From CBDBBY01 sp965205055 (GTDB lineage Bacteria > Pseudomonadota > Alphaproteobacteria > Rhodobacterales > Rhodobacteraceae), in NCBI GenBank assembly GCA_965205055.1, contig OZ242030.1, positions 1,612,001 through 1,676,000 of the forward strand: a stretch of 64,000 bases of DNA. The letters run 5' to 3'. The notes beneath the pieces are model-generated. The model made no database searches and was not told where the DNA came from. It was given only the letters and a program-made list of their open reading frames with translations. The translations under genes and the position numbers were made by a program. This document shows, piece after piece, positions 55,680 to 64,000 of the stretch; within the stretch, counting starts at the first letter, position 1; each line of letters begins with the position of its first letter.

Positions 55680-56340
55680 AATCTCCCTTGGATTCTTGTG
55701 TTCTGATCTGGAGTGTCTCACCAATGATGGATCATTTATATCATTTAAAATGATCTGTAAATAGATAATTTATGAAATTTCAAAAAATTCTTGAATATCA
55801 CAAACTTGTTATCGCACGGATGGCGGCATCCTCGCTTCCATTCGTCATGCAGCGCGGGCACGGCACGTCTCCGAGAGTGCACGATGCGCATTCCAGCACC
55901 CGATGCCGGTGGTGGATCGACATGAAACCTCATGCGAAACGAGGAAATCCTCAGATTGATCTCCGGACGCTCGACATGCTTGAAACACTCTTCCGAGATA
56001 AGGAGGAAGCCGCCGCTGCTTGTCGCGGCCGCCATTGCGAAGATCGGCGATGGAAGCATAGCGCTATGGCTTGAACGCAGAATGGAAATTGAACTGCGAA
56101 CGAGTGTGGGTCTGATATATCACGCGCTCGCCCGTTGTAGTTTAGCAATTATGCATCTTTTTGGATTCTGCACGCGTGCGCTTGGCGAGGTTTCGGTGAC
56201 AATCCGGCCGGCTTCGGCTGGATTTTGTCAGTGGGACGAGAGTTCCGCTTGCGATTCATGCGAGCGTCGGAACGGATTGAAGGGGTGCCCCTCCCGCAAA
56301 ATGCAGCAGGGCGAATCATCAACAACCACTAGATCAGGAG
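55680..56340. other. AT-rich spacer without supported gene
   Basis: Overlapping frames on both strands between 55745 and 56480 have no recognisable domain. The AT-rich patch 55725-55810 could hold the promoter of the secreted peptide gene. Confidence 0.35.
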
Positions 56341-56346
56341 CGCCTT

Positions 56347-56493
56347 ATGCCGGACTTGCACACTCCAGCCGGTTCGTCCGCCCGTTTTTCAGACCCTTGC
56401 CCTGCGACCAGGGATACGATCGACGACAGCATCGCCAAGATCGTCCAAATTCAAGACGACGATGGTCCTCTGCCAGACATTAACTTATCTTGA
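56347..56493 (+). CDS. 48-residue hypothetical protein
   Basis: Starts ATG with AGGAG 8 nt upstream and encodes MPDLHTPAGSSARFSDPCPA, then RDTIDDSIAKIVQIQDDDGP. Cytosolic, acidic C-terminal helix. A degenerate copy lies inverted at 59210-59340, conserved over both the nucleotide and the DSIAKIVQIQDD part, which supports it being a real (repeated) gene. Confidence 0.5.
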   Translation: MPDLHTPAGSSARFSDPCPATRDTIDDSIAKIVQIQDDDGPLPDINLS

Positions 56494-56555
56494 CTCGGTG
56501 GGTCTAGGCGGCTGAAAACCTTACTTGCCAGACGCCATCAGGGTAAGGCTTGGGA

Positions 56556-58070
56556 CTATCCACCGAAATCGAATAGCCTTAAAGAGTATCGTTCCATCAA
56601 GCAATCAACACTTGATCCACAAACATTCCTTTGCTGTAGCCAATCTCTTTGTGATGTGAGTAATTCCTGCGATCTATTGGCGGTAGAATTCTCTCGCAAA
56701 TAGAAATACCAATTCGCCATAGCCCGATCCATTGCCCACAGATCCTTTGAGGAACAAATTGCATGCTCTGTCGATTTTGCAGCTTTCGAGCACTCATAGC
56801 TGGGACCTGTAAGCCCTGTTGGCATATCGTCGGCTCGAAGACTAGACTCCGCCATAAGGCACCAACGAACAAAGCCCCGCCGTTCCAAGTCAGCCTTTTT
56901 CGAAGAGTTGACTCCTTCAAGGAGAGTAACAAATTCCTCCCCACCGAATATTTCGCGCCCTTGTTTCAGAACACGCTTCGCTTGTAATTCCCAGAAATCA
57001 GGCTCCATACCGAAAAGCATTTTACAGTTCTCAGCTAGGCCGGAGTATTCAGAGACCTGCCGGGCAAGCAGCTTAGAGAAACGTTGTGACGCCTCCGCTT
57101 CCCGCGTCGCACGCTCGAGTTCGCTGACCCTTTCCTTCGCGAGCTTCGCGTAGGTATTGCCCGGGAAGTCTTCAATGATTATCTTGAAGGCGGCTACGGT
57201 GCCGACCTCCTTAGCCGCCTCATACGCCAATTTCGCAGCATCGTTGGGCGGCGGCGGGGGCAAATCCGTCGAGGCCAGATGGAAGCTGCCCAACCCCATG
57301 GGCAAGGATTGAATCGAGGGTCTCTGGGCTTCGTTCGTCGCTTTGAACACCGACTGCGCCACCTCGTCGATCATAGCGAACACGTCTAGTCCTGGCGTCT
57401 CGATGTGCGCCAGAAGCGCCTCGGTGAACGGGGAATTGACGCTGGCACCATCCGAGGCCACGTCGTCGGCTTCTGTCGCATAGACGACCAGCGTCCCGGG
57501 CGCGCTCTCCACCCGCGCAAGCCCCCGCCCCGCCGCCGCCGAGCGGCTCAGTCCCATCGACCGCGCAAGCCCTCTCGCCAAGGGGTTGGTACGGCACGCG
57601 TCGAGAAATACGAGTTTCTTCGTCCCGCCCATGCTCTCCATGACCGCGTCGAGCCTGACAGCCGTGCGCTCCAGATCCCGCTTCTTGTTGAGCTTGGCAT
57701 CGACCGGCATGAGCCAGTTCGTCCCCTCCACCTGCAGCCCGTGCCCGGCGTAGAAGAACAGCGTCACGTCCGCCGCGCGCGCCGCGGTCGCGAATTCGTC
57801 GACCTTGGCATCGAACTCGCCGGTGTCAAGGTCCTTCCCCAGCACCACCTCGAAGCCCAGCCGCCCAAGCGCAGCCGCCATCCCGTCGGCGTCGTTGCCG
57901 GGATTCCTCAGCTTGGCGTTTGGGTCGTGGTACTCGGCGTTGCCGATCACCAGAGCAACGCGCTCCGAAGACCACGCCGCGACGACCGATGCCGAAAGCA
58001 GAAAAGCACCAGCCAGAGCGCCGGTGGCCCATCGAAATCCGCGCCCGTCGGGCCGTGCAATCCCTTTCAT
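56556..58070 (-). CDS. Exported caspase-LprI protein
   Basis: 504 residues from the ATG at 58068-58070 (GGGAG upstream). Signal sequence to about 34 (SVVAAWSSE). C14 domain with His110 (FFYAGHG) and Cys159 (VFLDACRTNP). A Pro-rich link (LPPPPPND, about 278) and a helical segment with TPR-like KLAYEAAKEVGTVAAFKIII follow. A C-terminal Cys-rich domain (about 425-500: YECSKAAKSTEHAICSSKDL, QRDWLQQRNVCG) matches LprI/DUF1311, found in lysozyme inhibitors. Caspase plus lysozyme-inhibitor-like domain points to a periplasmic role in sensing or resisting wall attack. Same architecture class as the caspases at 29-46 kb, 10 kb away. Confidence 0.85.
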   Translation of the reverse strand: MKGIARPDGRGFRWATGALAGAFLLSASVVAAWSSERVALVIGNAEYHDPNAKLRNPGNDADGMAAALGRLGFEVVLGKDLDTGEFDAKVDEFATAARAADVTLFFYAGHGLQVEGTNWLMPVDAKLNKKRDLERTAVRLDAVMESMGGTKKLVFLDACRTNPLARGLARSMGLSRSAAAGRGLARVESAPGTLVVYATEADDVASDGASVNSPFTEALLAHIETPGLDVFAMIDEVAQSVFKATNEAQRPSIQSLPMGLGSFHLASTDLPPPPPNDAAKLAYEAAKEVGTVAAFKIIIEDFPGNTYAKLAKERVSELERATREAEASQRFSKLLARQVSEYSGLAENCKMLFGMEPDFWELQAKRVLKQGREIFGGEEFVTLLEGVNSSKKADLERRGFVRWCLMAESSLRADDMPTGLTGPSYECSKAAKSTEHAICSSKDLWAMDRAMANWYFYLRENSTANRSQELLTSQRDWLQQRNVCGSSVDCLMERYSLRLFDFGG

Positions 58071-58206
58071 CGCTCCCGGCTTCCCCCACATCAATTCGCC
58101 GAATGCCGAACAACAATTCTGCAAATGCCATCAGGCATGTCAAGAATCAGTATCGCAGCTCATGGCCCTCAGAGCTTGACCTGAATTTGAGTGATCTTGC
58201 CAAGAT

Positions 58207-58310
58207 AGTGCACCCGGCCGCCCTCGCGCTTTTGCCGCGTCACAACCCCGTCCTGCTCGAAACTCAAAACCGGCAACTTCGCCGCCTCCTCGTCCGTCAA
58301 TCCTTCTGTG
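58207..58310 (-). pseudogene. ISKra4 transposase N-terminal fragment
   Basis: The minus strand encodes LTDEEAAKLPVLSFEQDGV, then GGRVH, matching LTDEQAATLGPLSVERDGVA of the complete transposase at 7.25-7.34 kb. Only about 35 residues are left. Confidence 0.6.
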
Positions 58311-59273
58311 TTTCAAATGCGACATTATGTTCCCGTCGCCGACCTTAGCGAAAGCCGGTCTTACAATTCCGCTCCTCTTTGCCGGAGGAAAAAAACTTGT
58401 TCAATCAAAGACCATTCCTCATGCATCAATTTACTTTCGAAACAAGCCCGAGGATGTATATATTGTGTCTTGATAGGCTCGTTCCAAGGCAATCTCGTAT
58501 TCTTGTCAGGTGACAATGGATGCCACATCTTAGCAAGATCACTCAATTTCAGGTCAAGCTTTGAGGGCCATGGGCTGCGAAACTGGTGTCTGAGAATTCG
58601 CGCGGGTGCGCTCGACCTTTACGACCCCCAAAGCGAGTCTGCTGAAATTCATATCGTCAACCACGCCACGCCGATTGAGGAGTCTACATCCCACCCATGG
58701 GATCAAGGGTACGATCTTGCAGAGGAGGTCCACGAACGCATCGAAAACGACTTCTGCGAGAACGGTTTCGTCGATGTGGAAGGGATAATAAAGGCGCACG
58801 GCGTCCACATCGGAAATCTGACGCTATCGGACACGCACGTGCGTTGCGTGGCGATCGCCGGTCCGCAACACAAGCCCGGAATGTTCATCAATGAGTGCTA
58901 TGCGCCCAATGCTGACGAGGCCGGCCGCCGCTTCACGCTAGCGCATGAGTTCTGCCACTTGCTGTTCGACCAGGACCAAGGACAAGCTCTGGCTGTTGCC
59001 AGCGGCCCTTGGGCGCCGCGCGCAATCGAACAACGTGCCAACGCTTTCGCGGCAATGTTGCTGATGCCTACGTTTCTTTTGAAGCAGATGCTATCAGGAT
59101 TAACGGTTCCGATCACCAAGAAGGGCGATGTGGATGATCTGGCGAAGCATCTACTCGTCGGCCGTTTACCCTTGCTGCATCATCTGGCGAACTTGGGATT
59201 CATGGAATACGAGGACCCTCGTCGTCTTGAATTTGAACGATCTTGGCGATGCTGCCGTCGATCGCATCCCTGA
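58308..59273 (+). CDS. ImmA/IrrE-family metallopeptidase, 5' end uncertain
   Basis: Open frame of 321 residues. The conserved part starts near residue 100 (DLYDPQSESAEIHIVNHATP), and the zinc peptidase motif RRFTLAHEFCHLLFDQDQ with EQRANAFAAMLLMP follows (about 207-255). The family cleaves repressors in mobile elements or acts as the protease of toxin-like pairs. The first ~90 residues run through a REP repeat and one arm of an inverted repeat and look non-native, so the true start is probably lost or near 58570. The C-terminus overlaps an antisense pseudogene. No XRE partner is present. Confidence 0.65.
   Translation: MFQMRHYVPVADLSESRSYNSAPLCRRKKTCSIKDHSSCINLLSKQARGCIYCVLIGSFQGNLVFLSGDNGCHILARSLNFRSSFEGHGLRNWCLRIRAGALDLYDPQSESAEIHIVNHATPIEESTSHPWDQGYDLAEEVHERIENDFCENGFVDVEGIIKAHGVHIGNLTLSDTHVRCVAIAGPQHKPGMFINECYAPNADEAGRRFTLAHEFCHLLFDQDQGQALAVASGPWAPRAIEQRANAFAAMLLMPTFLLKQMLSGLTVPITKKGDVDDLAKHLLVGRLPLLHHLANLGFMEYEDPRRLEFERSWRCCRRSHP
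58335..58359. repeat. REP-like repeat, copy 4 (partial)
   Basis: GTTCCCGTCGCCGACCTTAG followed by CGAAAGCCGGTC, a decayed version of the palindrome at 29073. Lies between the arms of the 55-bp inverted repeat. Confidence 0.6.
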
Positions 59274-59340
59274 TCGCAGGGCGAAGCTCCGAAAAACGGA
59301 TGGAGTGTGCAAGTGGGGCGATTCAGATGTTAGTGGCAAT
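59210..59340 (-). pseudogene. Inverted degenerate copy of the 48-residue gene
   Basis: The minus strand holds ACTTGCACACTCCA and a region encoding FSELRPAIRDAIDGSIAKIV, then QIQDDEGPRIP, similar to the gene at 56347-56493. A deletion between them breaks the frame. It overlaps the 3' end of the ImmA/IrrE frame in antisense. Confidence 0.55.
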
Positions 59341-59425
59341 CGAATCGCCTAAGTGTTGTGGGATCTCGCAGTTGCACTTCTATCCTGCAGGACTGTTAAC
59401 GAACAAAAAATATGGGAAAAATGCA

Positions 59426-60355
59426 ATGCCGATAAACTGTCGTGAAATACTAGTTTCGACCGAATGGCTTGAAGATAATATCGGCGATCCCGAGTTACGC
59501 ATTCTGGATGGGTCTTGGCATCTGCCTCAGACAGGGCGCAACGCTATCGCCGAATTCAATAACGAGCAAATTCCTGGCGCGAAATTCTTTGACATTGACG
59601 AAATCGTAGATCGCAATTCAGACCTTCCGCGCATGGTTCCCGACGTGGAACTATTCGAAGCGTGGATGGAGGAGTTTGATATCGTCAGTAACAGCAAGAT
59701 TGTCGTTTACGACGCATCCGGCTTGTTTTCCGCACCCAGAGTCAGGTGGTTGCTTAAGTACATGGGCTTGAACAACGTCGCGGTTTTGGACGGCGGCCTG
59801 CTGAAATGGAAAGCTGAAGGACGTGTCATCTTTACAGCTGCGCATCCCATCGGTAATTCAGTTTACGGGATTCCAGAAAGGGAAAATCGCAGGACCGCGA
59901 ACAATAATGGTCCGGTTCCGGTCCAAGGCGGGAGATTCCAAGTTTGTCGACGCCAATACATGATTTGCGGCAAAAACTGCGTCCAACGTGCCTGCACAGC
60001 CGACGACACCCAGATTCTGGATGCCCGGCCCGTTGCTCGGTTCACGGGCGAAGCACCTGAACCATGGCCGGTGGGGAGGCGCGGGCACATGCCACGTGCG
60101 ATCAACGTTCCCTTCACTTCGCTCCTGAACGAGAATCAATACCAGACATTGAGGGACTTGGACGAACTTCGAGCCGTTATTGAGAACGCCGGATTTGATT
60201 TCGCAAGACGTGCAATCACAATCAGTGGATCCGGCGTGACTGCGGCGATCATTAGTATGGTGCTTGATTTGCTGTGCCACGAAAATCATTCCCTGTACGA
60301 CGGTTCGTGGTCAGAATGGGGAAACGAAAACGATACTGAAATCGAGATGGGATGA
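59426..60355 (+). CDS. SseA-like sulfurtransferase homologue, catalytic Cys replaced
   Basis: 309 residues from the ATG at 59426 (MPINCREILVSTEWLEDNIG). Two rhodanese domains as in 3-mercaptopyruvate sulfurtransferase: LRILDGSWHLPQTGRN, YDASGLFSAPRVRWLLKYMG, VLDGGLLKWKAEGR; then QILDARPVARFTGEAPEPWP and GHMPRAINVPF. The active-site loop, normally CGSGVTA, reads SGSGVTA, so persulfide transfer by the usual mechanism is not possible. The inter-domain region also contains an unusual Cys-rich stretch (CRRQYMICGKNCVQRAC). The frame is otherwise intact. Confidence 0.8.
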   Translation: MPINCREILVSTEWLEDNIGDPELRILDGSWHLPQTGRNAIAEFNNEQIPGAKFFDIDEIVDRNSDLPRMVPDVELFEAWMEEFDIVSNSKIVVYDASGLFSAPRVRWLLKYMGLNNVAVLDGGLLKWKAEGRVIFTAAHPIGNSVYGIPERENRRTANNNGPVPVQGGRFQVCRRQYMICGKNCVQRACTADDTQILDARPVARFTGEAPEPWPVGRRGHMPRAINVPFTSLLNENQYQTLRDLDELRAVIENAGFDFARRAITISGSGVTAAIISMVLDLLCHENHSLYDGSWSEWGNENDTEIEMG

Positions 60356-60440
60356 ATATCTCCTCTGGAGGTTCAACAGCAAAGTACGAAATCTCCCCGT
60401 CGGGTTGTGGAAGAAATAGCCAAAAGCGACTTTTTTCAAG

Positions 60441-61016
60441 CCTATGTCGGGACGCAGCTAGGGCCTGTTAACACTGGAATTCTGCTTGGATCTTGCTTGG
60501 ATCTGTGCTTAAGTGGCTGTCAACAATGACATAAAAATCGAGCGGCATACAGTCATGAAACAGATCACAGCAAAACAGTACGCCAAAATCCGCCCCTTCC
60601 TGCCGGAGCGGTTCGGCAACTGGTCCGCGGTCTACGCCCGGTTCGCTGGTCCCGCAGCGGCGTGCTCGAGCGGCTGTTCGCCGCGCTTCGGGAGCAGGAG
60701 GCGGTCGGAGAGGACGCGGTCTGCTTCGGCCTCGACAGCACCAGCGTCAAGGTGCATCCCGACGGCACCGGGGCGCGGAAGACGAATGGACCGCGCCTGC
60801 GAAGGCGACGAGACCCGCCAGCTCGTCCGCGACCTCGGGATGACGCCGGTCGTGCCGCCGAAGGCGAACCGGAAAGTCAAATGGAACTACGACCGGGAAA
60901 CCTACAAGATGCGGAACGAGATCGAACGTCTGTTCCGGAGATTCAAGGGCTACCGGCGCATCTTCACGCGGTTCGACAAGCTCGACGCGACTTATCTGGG
61001 CTTCATGAGCTTCGTG
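60441..61016 (+). mobile_element. IS5-family (IS427-like) copy 2 in an IS630 scrap
   Basis: 60441-60463 repeats an internal IS630 piece (CAAGCCTATGTCG). The IS427-like left end GGGCCTGTTAACACTGG starts at about 60464. No right end is found; at 61017 the sequence switches to another element. Confidence 0.6.
60555..61016 (+). pseudogene. IS5-family transposase, deleted and frameshifted
   Basis: Begins MKQITAKQYAKIRPFLPERF but skips about 100 bp present in copy 1 (8.6 kb), then loses frame at GPAAACSSGC. Intact-frame pieces (CFGLDSTSVKVHPDGTGARK; MDRACEGDETRQLVRDLGMT; ERLFRRFKGYRRIFTRFDKL) lie in two frames. The first two joined directly lack the middle of the DDE domain. Confidence 0.75.
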
Positions 61017-61741
61017 TTAAGTGAAAACTCCCCAAAAGCGCTAAAGCAGAATTCCCCAGTCAGGGGGCTGCGAATTTGTTCCGGGGGGCATGCCCCCCGG
61101 AACGAAAGCAGTCCAAAATCCCATCCGATTTTTGGCGTGAAACATCTCTACGCTCGGGCACACTTCATCCGTTCCCCAGCTGTGCCGGGGATGAACGGCG
61201 TCTGCGGGCTTGCGCTCTCCGGCGCCGGGATGGCGTTTGCGGGCGGCCCCCGTTGTGGCCCGCTGGCGATCCTGTGGCGGAGGGCGCGGCTTGCGTCAGG
61301 CCGGCTGTGTCGCCGCCTGTCCGGCGGCCGGATGCTCGTTGCCGTGGTCCTTCATCTGTTGTGTGCCGATAAGTCCGCAGGTTCGGTCGGGCATGCCGAA
61401 TGCCGGAGTCGATGGTGGAAGCGGGGACGCTGCGGAATGCCGCCACGCAGCCGGCGAGCGGGTGCGGGTCGATTTGGCGTGCGCGTCCACGGCCTGGAGG
61501 CCGGGTACAAACGGGGGCTCGATGCCGCCGCGTCCGGGACAGTTTTTTGAGCGGGAACCGAGTCACCGAAAATAAGACGTCCACTTTGCCTGCTTCCGCC
61601 GGGCATCATCCATGATCCGGAAGGAAATTGCCACCCGGAGCTCGACGACGCCCCGGAGCCCGTTTCATGGTCGGGGGCGGGCGGCCAATGGCCGATCATG
61701 TGGGTTTTTTGCCGAAGGAGGCTCGGGTCGGGTGATCAAGC
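61017..61741. other. Unidentified 725-bp segment, IS21-type terminus and palindrome
   Basis: Starts TGTTAAGTGAAAACTCCCC with a second GAATTCCCC nearby, resembling IS21 ends with repeated binding sites. A perfect 26-bp palindrome lies at 61078-61103 (arms GTTCCGGGGGGCA). The rest is GC-rich with long frames on several strands but no recognisable protein. Probably part of an unrecognised mobile element. Confidence 0.4.
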
Positions 61742-61803
61742 TTCTGCATCTCAACCATGATATTGCGTTCCCGTCGCCGGCCTTGGCGAAGGCCGGCGAC
61801 GGG
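61742..61803. repeat. REP-like palindromic repeat, copy 5 (IS110-associated)
   Basis: TTCTGCATCTCAACCATGAT, ATTGCGTTCCC and palindrome 61773-61800 (GTCGCCGGCCTTGGCGAAGG). Same junction with IS110 as copy 3. Confidence 0.75.
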
Positions 61804-61927
61804 GCGGTGCATGGCGAGATAAAACTTGTGGCTTGACCACGCTCTCCAGCAAGCCGACACCGCCTCTCTTCATCGCCTCGAACAGTTGATTGCGGCCGCA
61901 AGGACCGCGCACCAGAAGGAAGAGAGA

Positions 61928-62871
61928 ATGAATACTTTATCACAACCGGAGATCATTGGCTTGGACGTCTCGCGCGATTGGCTCGACCTGCATTGCGTGA
62001 GCGACGGCCATCAGCTTCGCCTGCGGAACACGGACGAGGGCCATTCGGAACTGGCGAAGATCGCCGGCGACAGGGAGGCCTTGGTTTGCTTCGAGGCCAC
62101 GGGCGGCCACGTATGGCGTCTTTGGGAGCGCCTGGAGGCAGCGGGGGTCGAAGCGCGGCAGCTCGCTCCGGCGCAAGTCAAGGCGTTCGGGAGAAGCCGG
62201 GGCACTTCGGCCAAGACGGACCGGATCGACGCCGAACTGATCGCCCGGTTCATGGCGTTCCGCCCGGACGCCGGCTGCCGAACGGGAAGCTGCGCGATCC
62301 CGGGGCGCCGGCGACCAAGCGCAGGCAGCTTGTCGAGATGCGCAAGCGCCATGCGCTGCATTGCAAGGCCGACGAGAAGAACGGAACCGCCTGCGAATTC
62401 GAAGACATCGACGCCGATCTCCGGGAGGTGCTGGACCGGCGCATCAAGGATTTGGAGCAGCGGATCAAGACCTGCCTCGACTCCGACGGAGCCTTGGCGG
62501 AAACCGTCGCCGTCCTGCGGTCCGTTCCCGGGATCGGGCTTGTGGCCTGCGCGATGCCGGTCGCGGAGATGCCTGAGCTCGGCCGGATCTCCGGAGAGCA
62601 GGCCGCCTCGCTCGCGGGGCTGGCGCAGGTCGCGCGGGACAGCGGGCAGACGCGCGGGAAGCGGATGATCGGCGGCGGCCGCCGGGCGCTCCGGCAGGTT
62701 TTGTACCAAGCCGCGCTTGTCGCCTCGATCCGCAACACGGACTTGAAGCTGTTCGCCGATCGGCTGCGGAAGGAGGGGAAGCCGCACAAGGTGGTCGTCA
62801 CCGCCGTCGCCCGCAAGCTCGTCGTGATCGCCAACGCCTTGTGCAAATCACGCGAATCATGGGCGGCGTAA
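61928..62871 (+). pseudogene. IS110-family transposase, 7-bp deletion
   Basis: Starts MNTLSQPEIIGLDVSRDWLD and matches the intact copy at 38396 through the DEDD domain (KTDRIDAELIARFMAFRPDA). Near 62275 seven bases are missing relative to that copy, shifting frame. The C-terminal Tnp_20 part continues in another frame (SVPGIGLVACAMPVAEMPEL; LAQVARDSGQTRGKR; stop 62869-62871). Confidence 0.85.
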
Positions 62872-62943
62872 ACCGGATGACGTCCGTTCGGCGCAAGAGC
62901 GGCGAGGCCAAACCGGGTCGCCGCAGATGCCGCGGCCGGATGG

Positions 62944-63030
62944 GGCTGTGGGAATGTGGTCAATCCAGGCCCCGAACCCGAAACCCGGAAACAGCGCCCG
63001 AAGGGATTGTCCACAGGCTTTCCACGCTCG
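62944..63030. repeat. Inverted-repeat unit after IS110, single copy
   Basis: GGCTGTGGGAATGTGGTCAA and GGATTGTCCACAGGCTTTCC arms, the same unit that is present three times at 39384-39785. Confidence 0.65.
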
Positions 63031-63237
63031 CCGCGCCGCCGCGAACGAAAAACAGCCGAACGACCCGAAAAGACAAAAATCCGGAACGATGTCCGGGTTC
63101 ATCATCGGAAGCGGACGAATCGGACCCGGCGCAGCCTTGAAGATGCAAAACCCGCACGAACCCTCAACGACCCGATCCCGCCGCGATTCCACCCGAATTT
63201 TGACGACCTCGAGATACAGTTGCTGGAGAAGATTGTC

Positions 63238-64000
63238 ATGTTGCAAGAACTGAAACGGGAAGGCCTTTCGATCAGCGCGATCGCGCGGCGGACGGGCTTG
63301 GACCGCAAGACGGTCCGCAAGCTGCTGGATCGGGGCCTCGCGGCTCCGGCCCATTCGCCGCGGAAGCCGCGGCCCCGGCTTCTGGAGCCGTACGAGGGCT
63401 ATCTCGCGGACAAGAGCGGGAACTGCCCGGACGCCGGCTGTTCCGGGAGATCCGGGAGCGCGGCTACGAAGGCGGTTATACGGCGGTGACGGATTATCTC
63501 CGCGCGACCCGCCCGGACGCGGCGCCCAGGTTCGAGCGCCGCTTCGAGACCAAGCCCGGCGAGCAGGCCAAGGCCGACTTCGCCGAATTCAAAACCGAAT
63601 TCGCAGACGAGCCCGGCGTCTTCAGGAAAGTCCATCTGTTCCCGTTCGTCCCCGGATGCAGCCGATGGCTGTGGGGGCGGTTCTGCGCCGACCAGAAGCT
63701 CGAGACCGTCCCGGGATGCCACGTCTTCGCATTCGACGTCTGCGGAGGGGCGACGAAAGAGGCGCCTGCGACCGGATGAAGACCGCCGTCCTGAGAGAGG
63801 ACGCCGACCGGTCCGTGATCTACAACCCGTCCCTGATCGCCTTGCTCGACCACTACGGATCGGCGCCGAAAGCCTGCAAAGCCTGCCGGGCGAAGACCAA
63901 GGGCAAGGTCGAGCGACCGTTCCGCTGCATCCGCCAGGACTTCTTCCTCGACCGGACCTTCCGCTGCCTCGACGATCCCGACGCGCAATTCGACGATTGG
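63238..64000 (+). pseudogene. IS21-family istA, frameshifted, runs off the window
   Basis: ATG at 63238 gives MLQELKREGLSISAIARRTG and TVRKLLDRGLAAP (IstA helix-turn-helix). Frame is lost near 63425. A second frame carries TDYLRATRPDAAPRFERRFE and GEQAKADFAEFK (first DDE Asp region). After another shift near 63760 it reads REDADRSVIYNPSLIALLDH and KTKGKVERPF (the Glu motif). All recognisable parts are in order, with two or more lesions. istB would lie beyond the right edge. Confidence 0.8.

Larger units (their letters stand above)
58152..58582. repeat. 55-bp inverted repeat pair
   Basis: The left arm (58152-58206: ATGGCCCTCAGAGCTTGACC, GAATTTGAGTGATCTTG) is the near-exact complement of the right arm (58527-58582: CAAGATCACTCAATTTCAGG, TCAAGCTTTGAGGGCCATGG). 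The 320 bp between hold an ISKra4 fragment and a REP copy. Arms could mediate inversion or mark an inverted duplication of the ImmA/IrrE gene front. Confidence 0.65.

Noticed and set aside
55745..56483. Overlapping ~100-180-residue frames on both strands
   Set aside because: No ribosome sites, no domains and mutual overlap; only the 48-residue gene at 56347 has support.

Overview
The window looks like chromosome of an alphaproteobacterium, most likely Rhodobacterales-like. This is inferred from the propionyl-CoA genes (pccA, pccB, scpA) lying with a DUF4174 protein and a tiny glycine-zipper lipoprotein, plus guaD, mgtE, yebC and ygfZ with typical alphaproteobacterial sequences. The number of broken insertion sequences, MITEs, pseudogenes and ankyrin/caspase proteins suggests a relaxed, possibly host-associated genome. 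No rRNA, tRNA or CRISPR array was recognised.

Left part (1-8770): a small secreted protein, then two tandem nearly identical lipoprotein genes (1850-3527 and 3872-5565) with a C-terminal TbpB-like barrel. Each carries a poly-G tract just after the lipobox (12 G and 10 G). Both are out of frame here, and both would be in frame with 11 G, as expected for phase variation. They are flanked by two copies of a 480-bp nonautonomous element, each hit by a different insertion (a 252-bp MITE; an intact ISKra4-family IS). An IS427-like IS5-family element ends exactly at the guaD stop codon.

Core metabolism (8.8-26.4 kb): guaD, mgtE, scpA, a DUF4174 protein, pccA, a small lipoprotein, pccB and a Bcr/CflA transporter. 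scpA, pccA and pccB encode propionyl-CoA carboxylation and methylmalonyl-CoA to succinyl-CoA conversion. The locus is split by an AT-rich DUF4917 gene, a broken Phd/VapC pair, PrsW and RDD membrane proteins with zinc ribbons, and a cluster of MITEs.

Caspase region (29-46 kb and 56-58 kb): five exported caspase-fold (C14) proteins. Two are caspase-ankyrin-peptidoglycan-binding-ankyrin proteins sharing an almost identical front end. One is caspase-EF-hand-DUF4384, one is a trypsin-caspase-DUF4384 fusion, and one is caspase-LprI. They surround a double-DUF4384 protein and an OmpA-C protein. All carry export signals, which suggests a periplasmic proteolytic or envelope-surveillance system; this is the strongest candidate for an undescribed system in the window.

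Right part (46-64 kb): an AT-rich DUF2971 gene, an IS630 inserted in a perfect 25-bp-stem hairpin and itself split by IS1634, a DMT transporter, yebC, ygfZ, an inositol-monophosphatase homologue without its metal ligands, a sulfurtransferase homologue with Ser in place of the catalytic Cys, and an ImmA/IrrE protease next to inverted repeats. The end is a pile of broken IS5-, IS110- and IS21-family elements. The REP-IS110-IS21-end block at 38.2-40.0 kb recurs at 61.7-63.2 kb.
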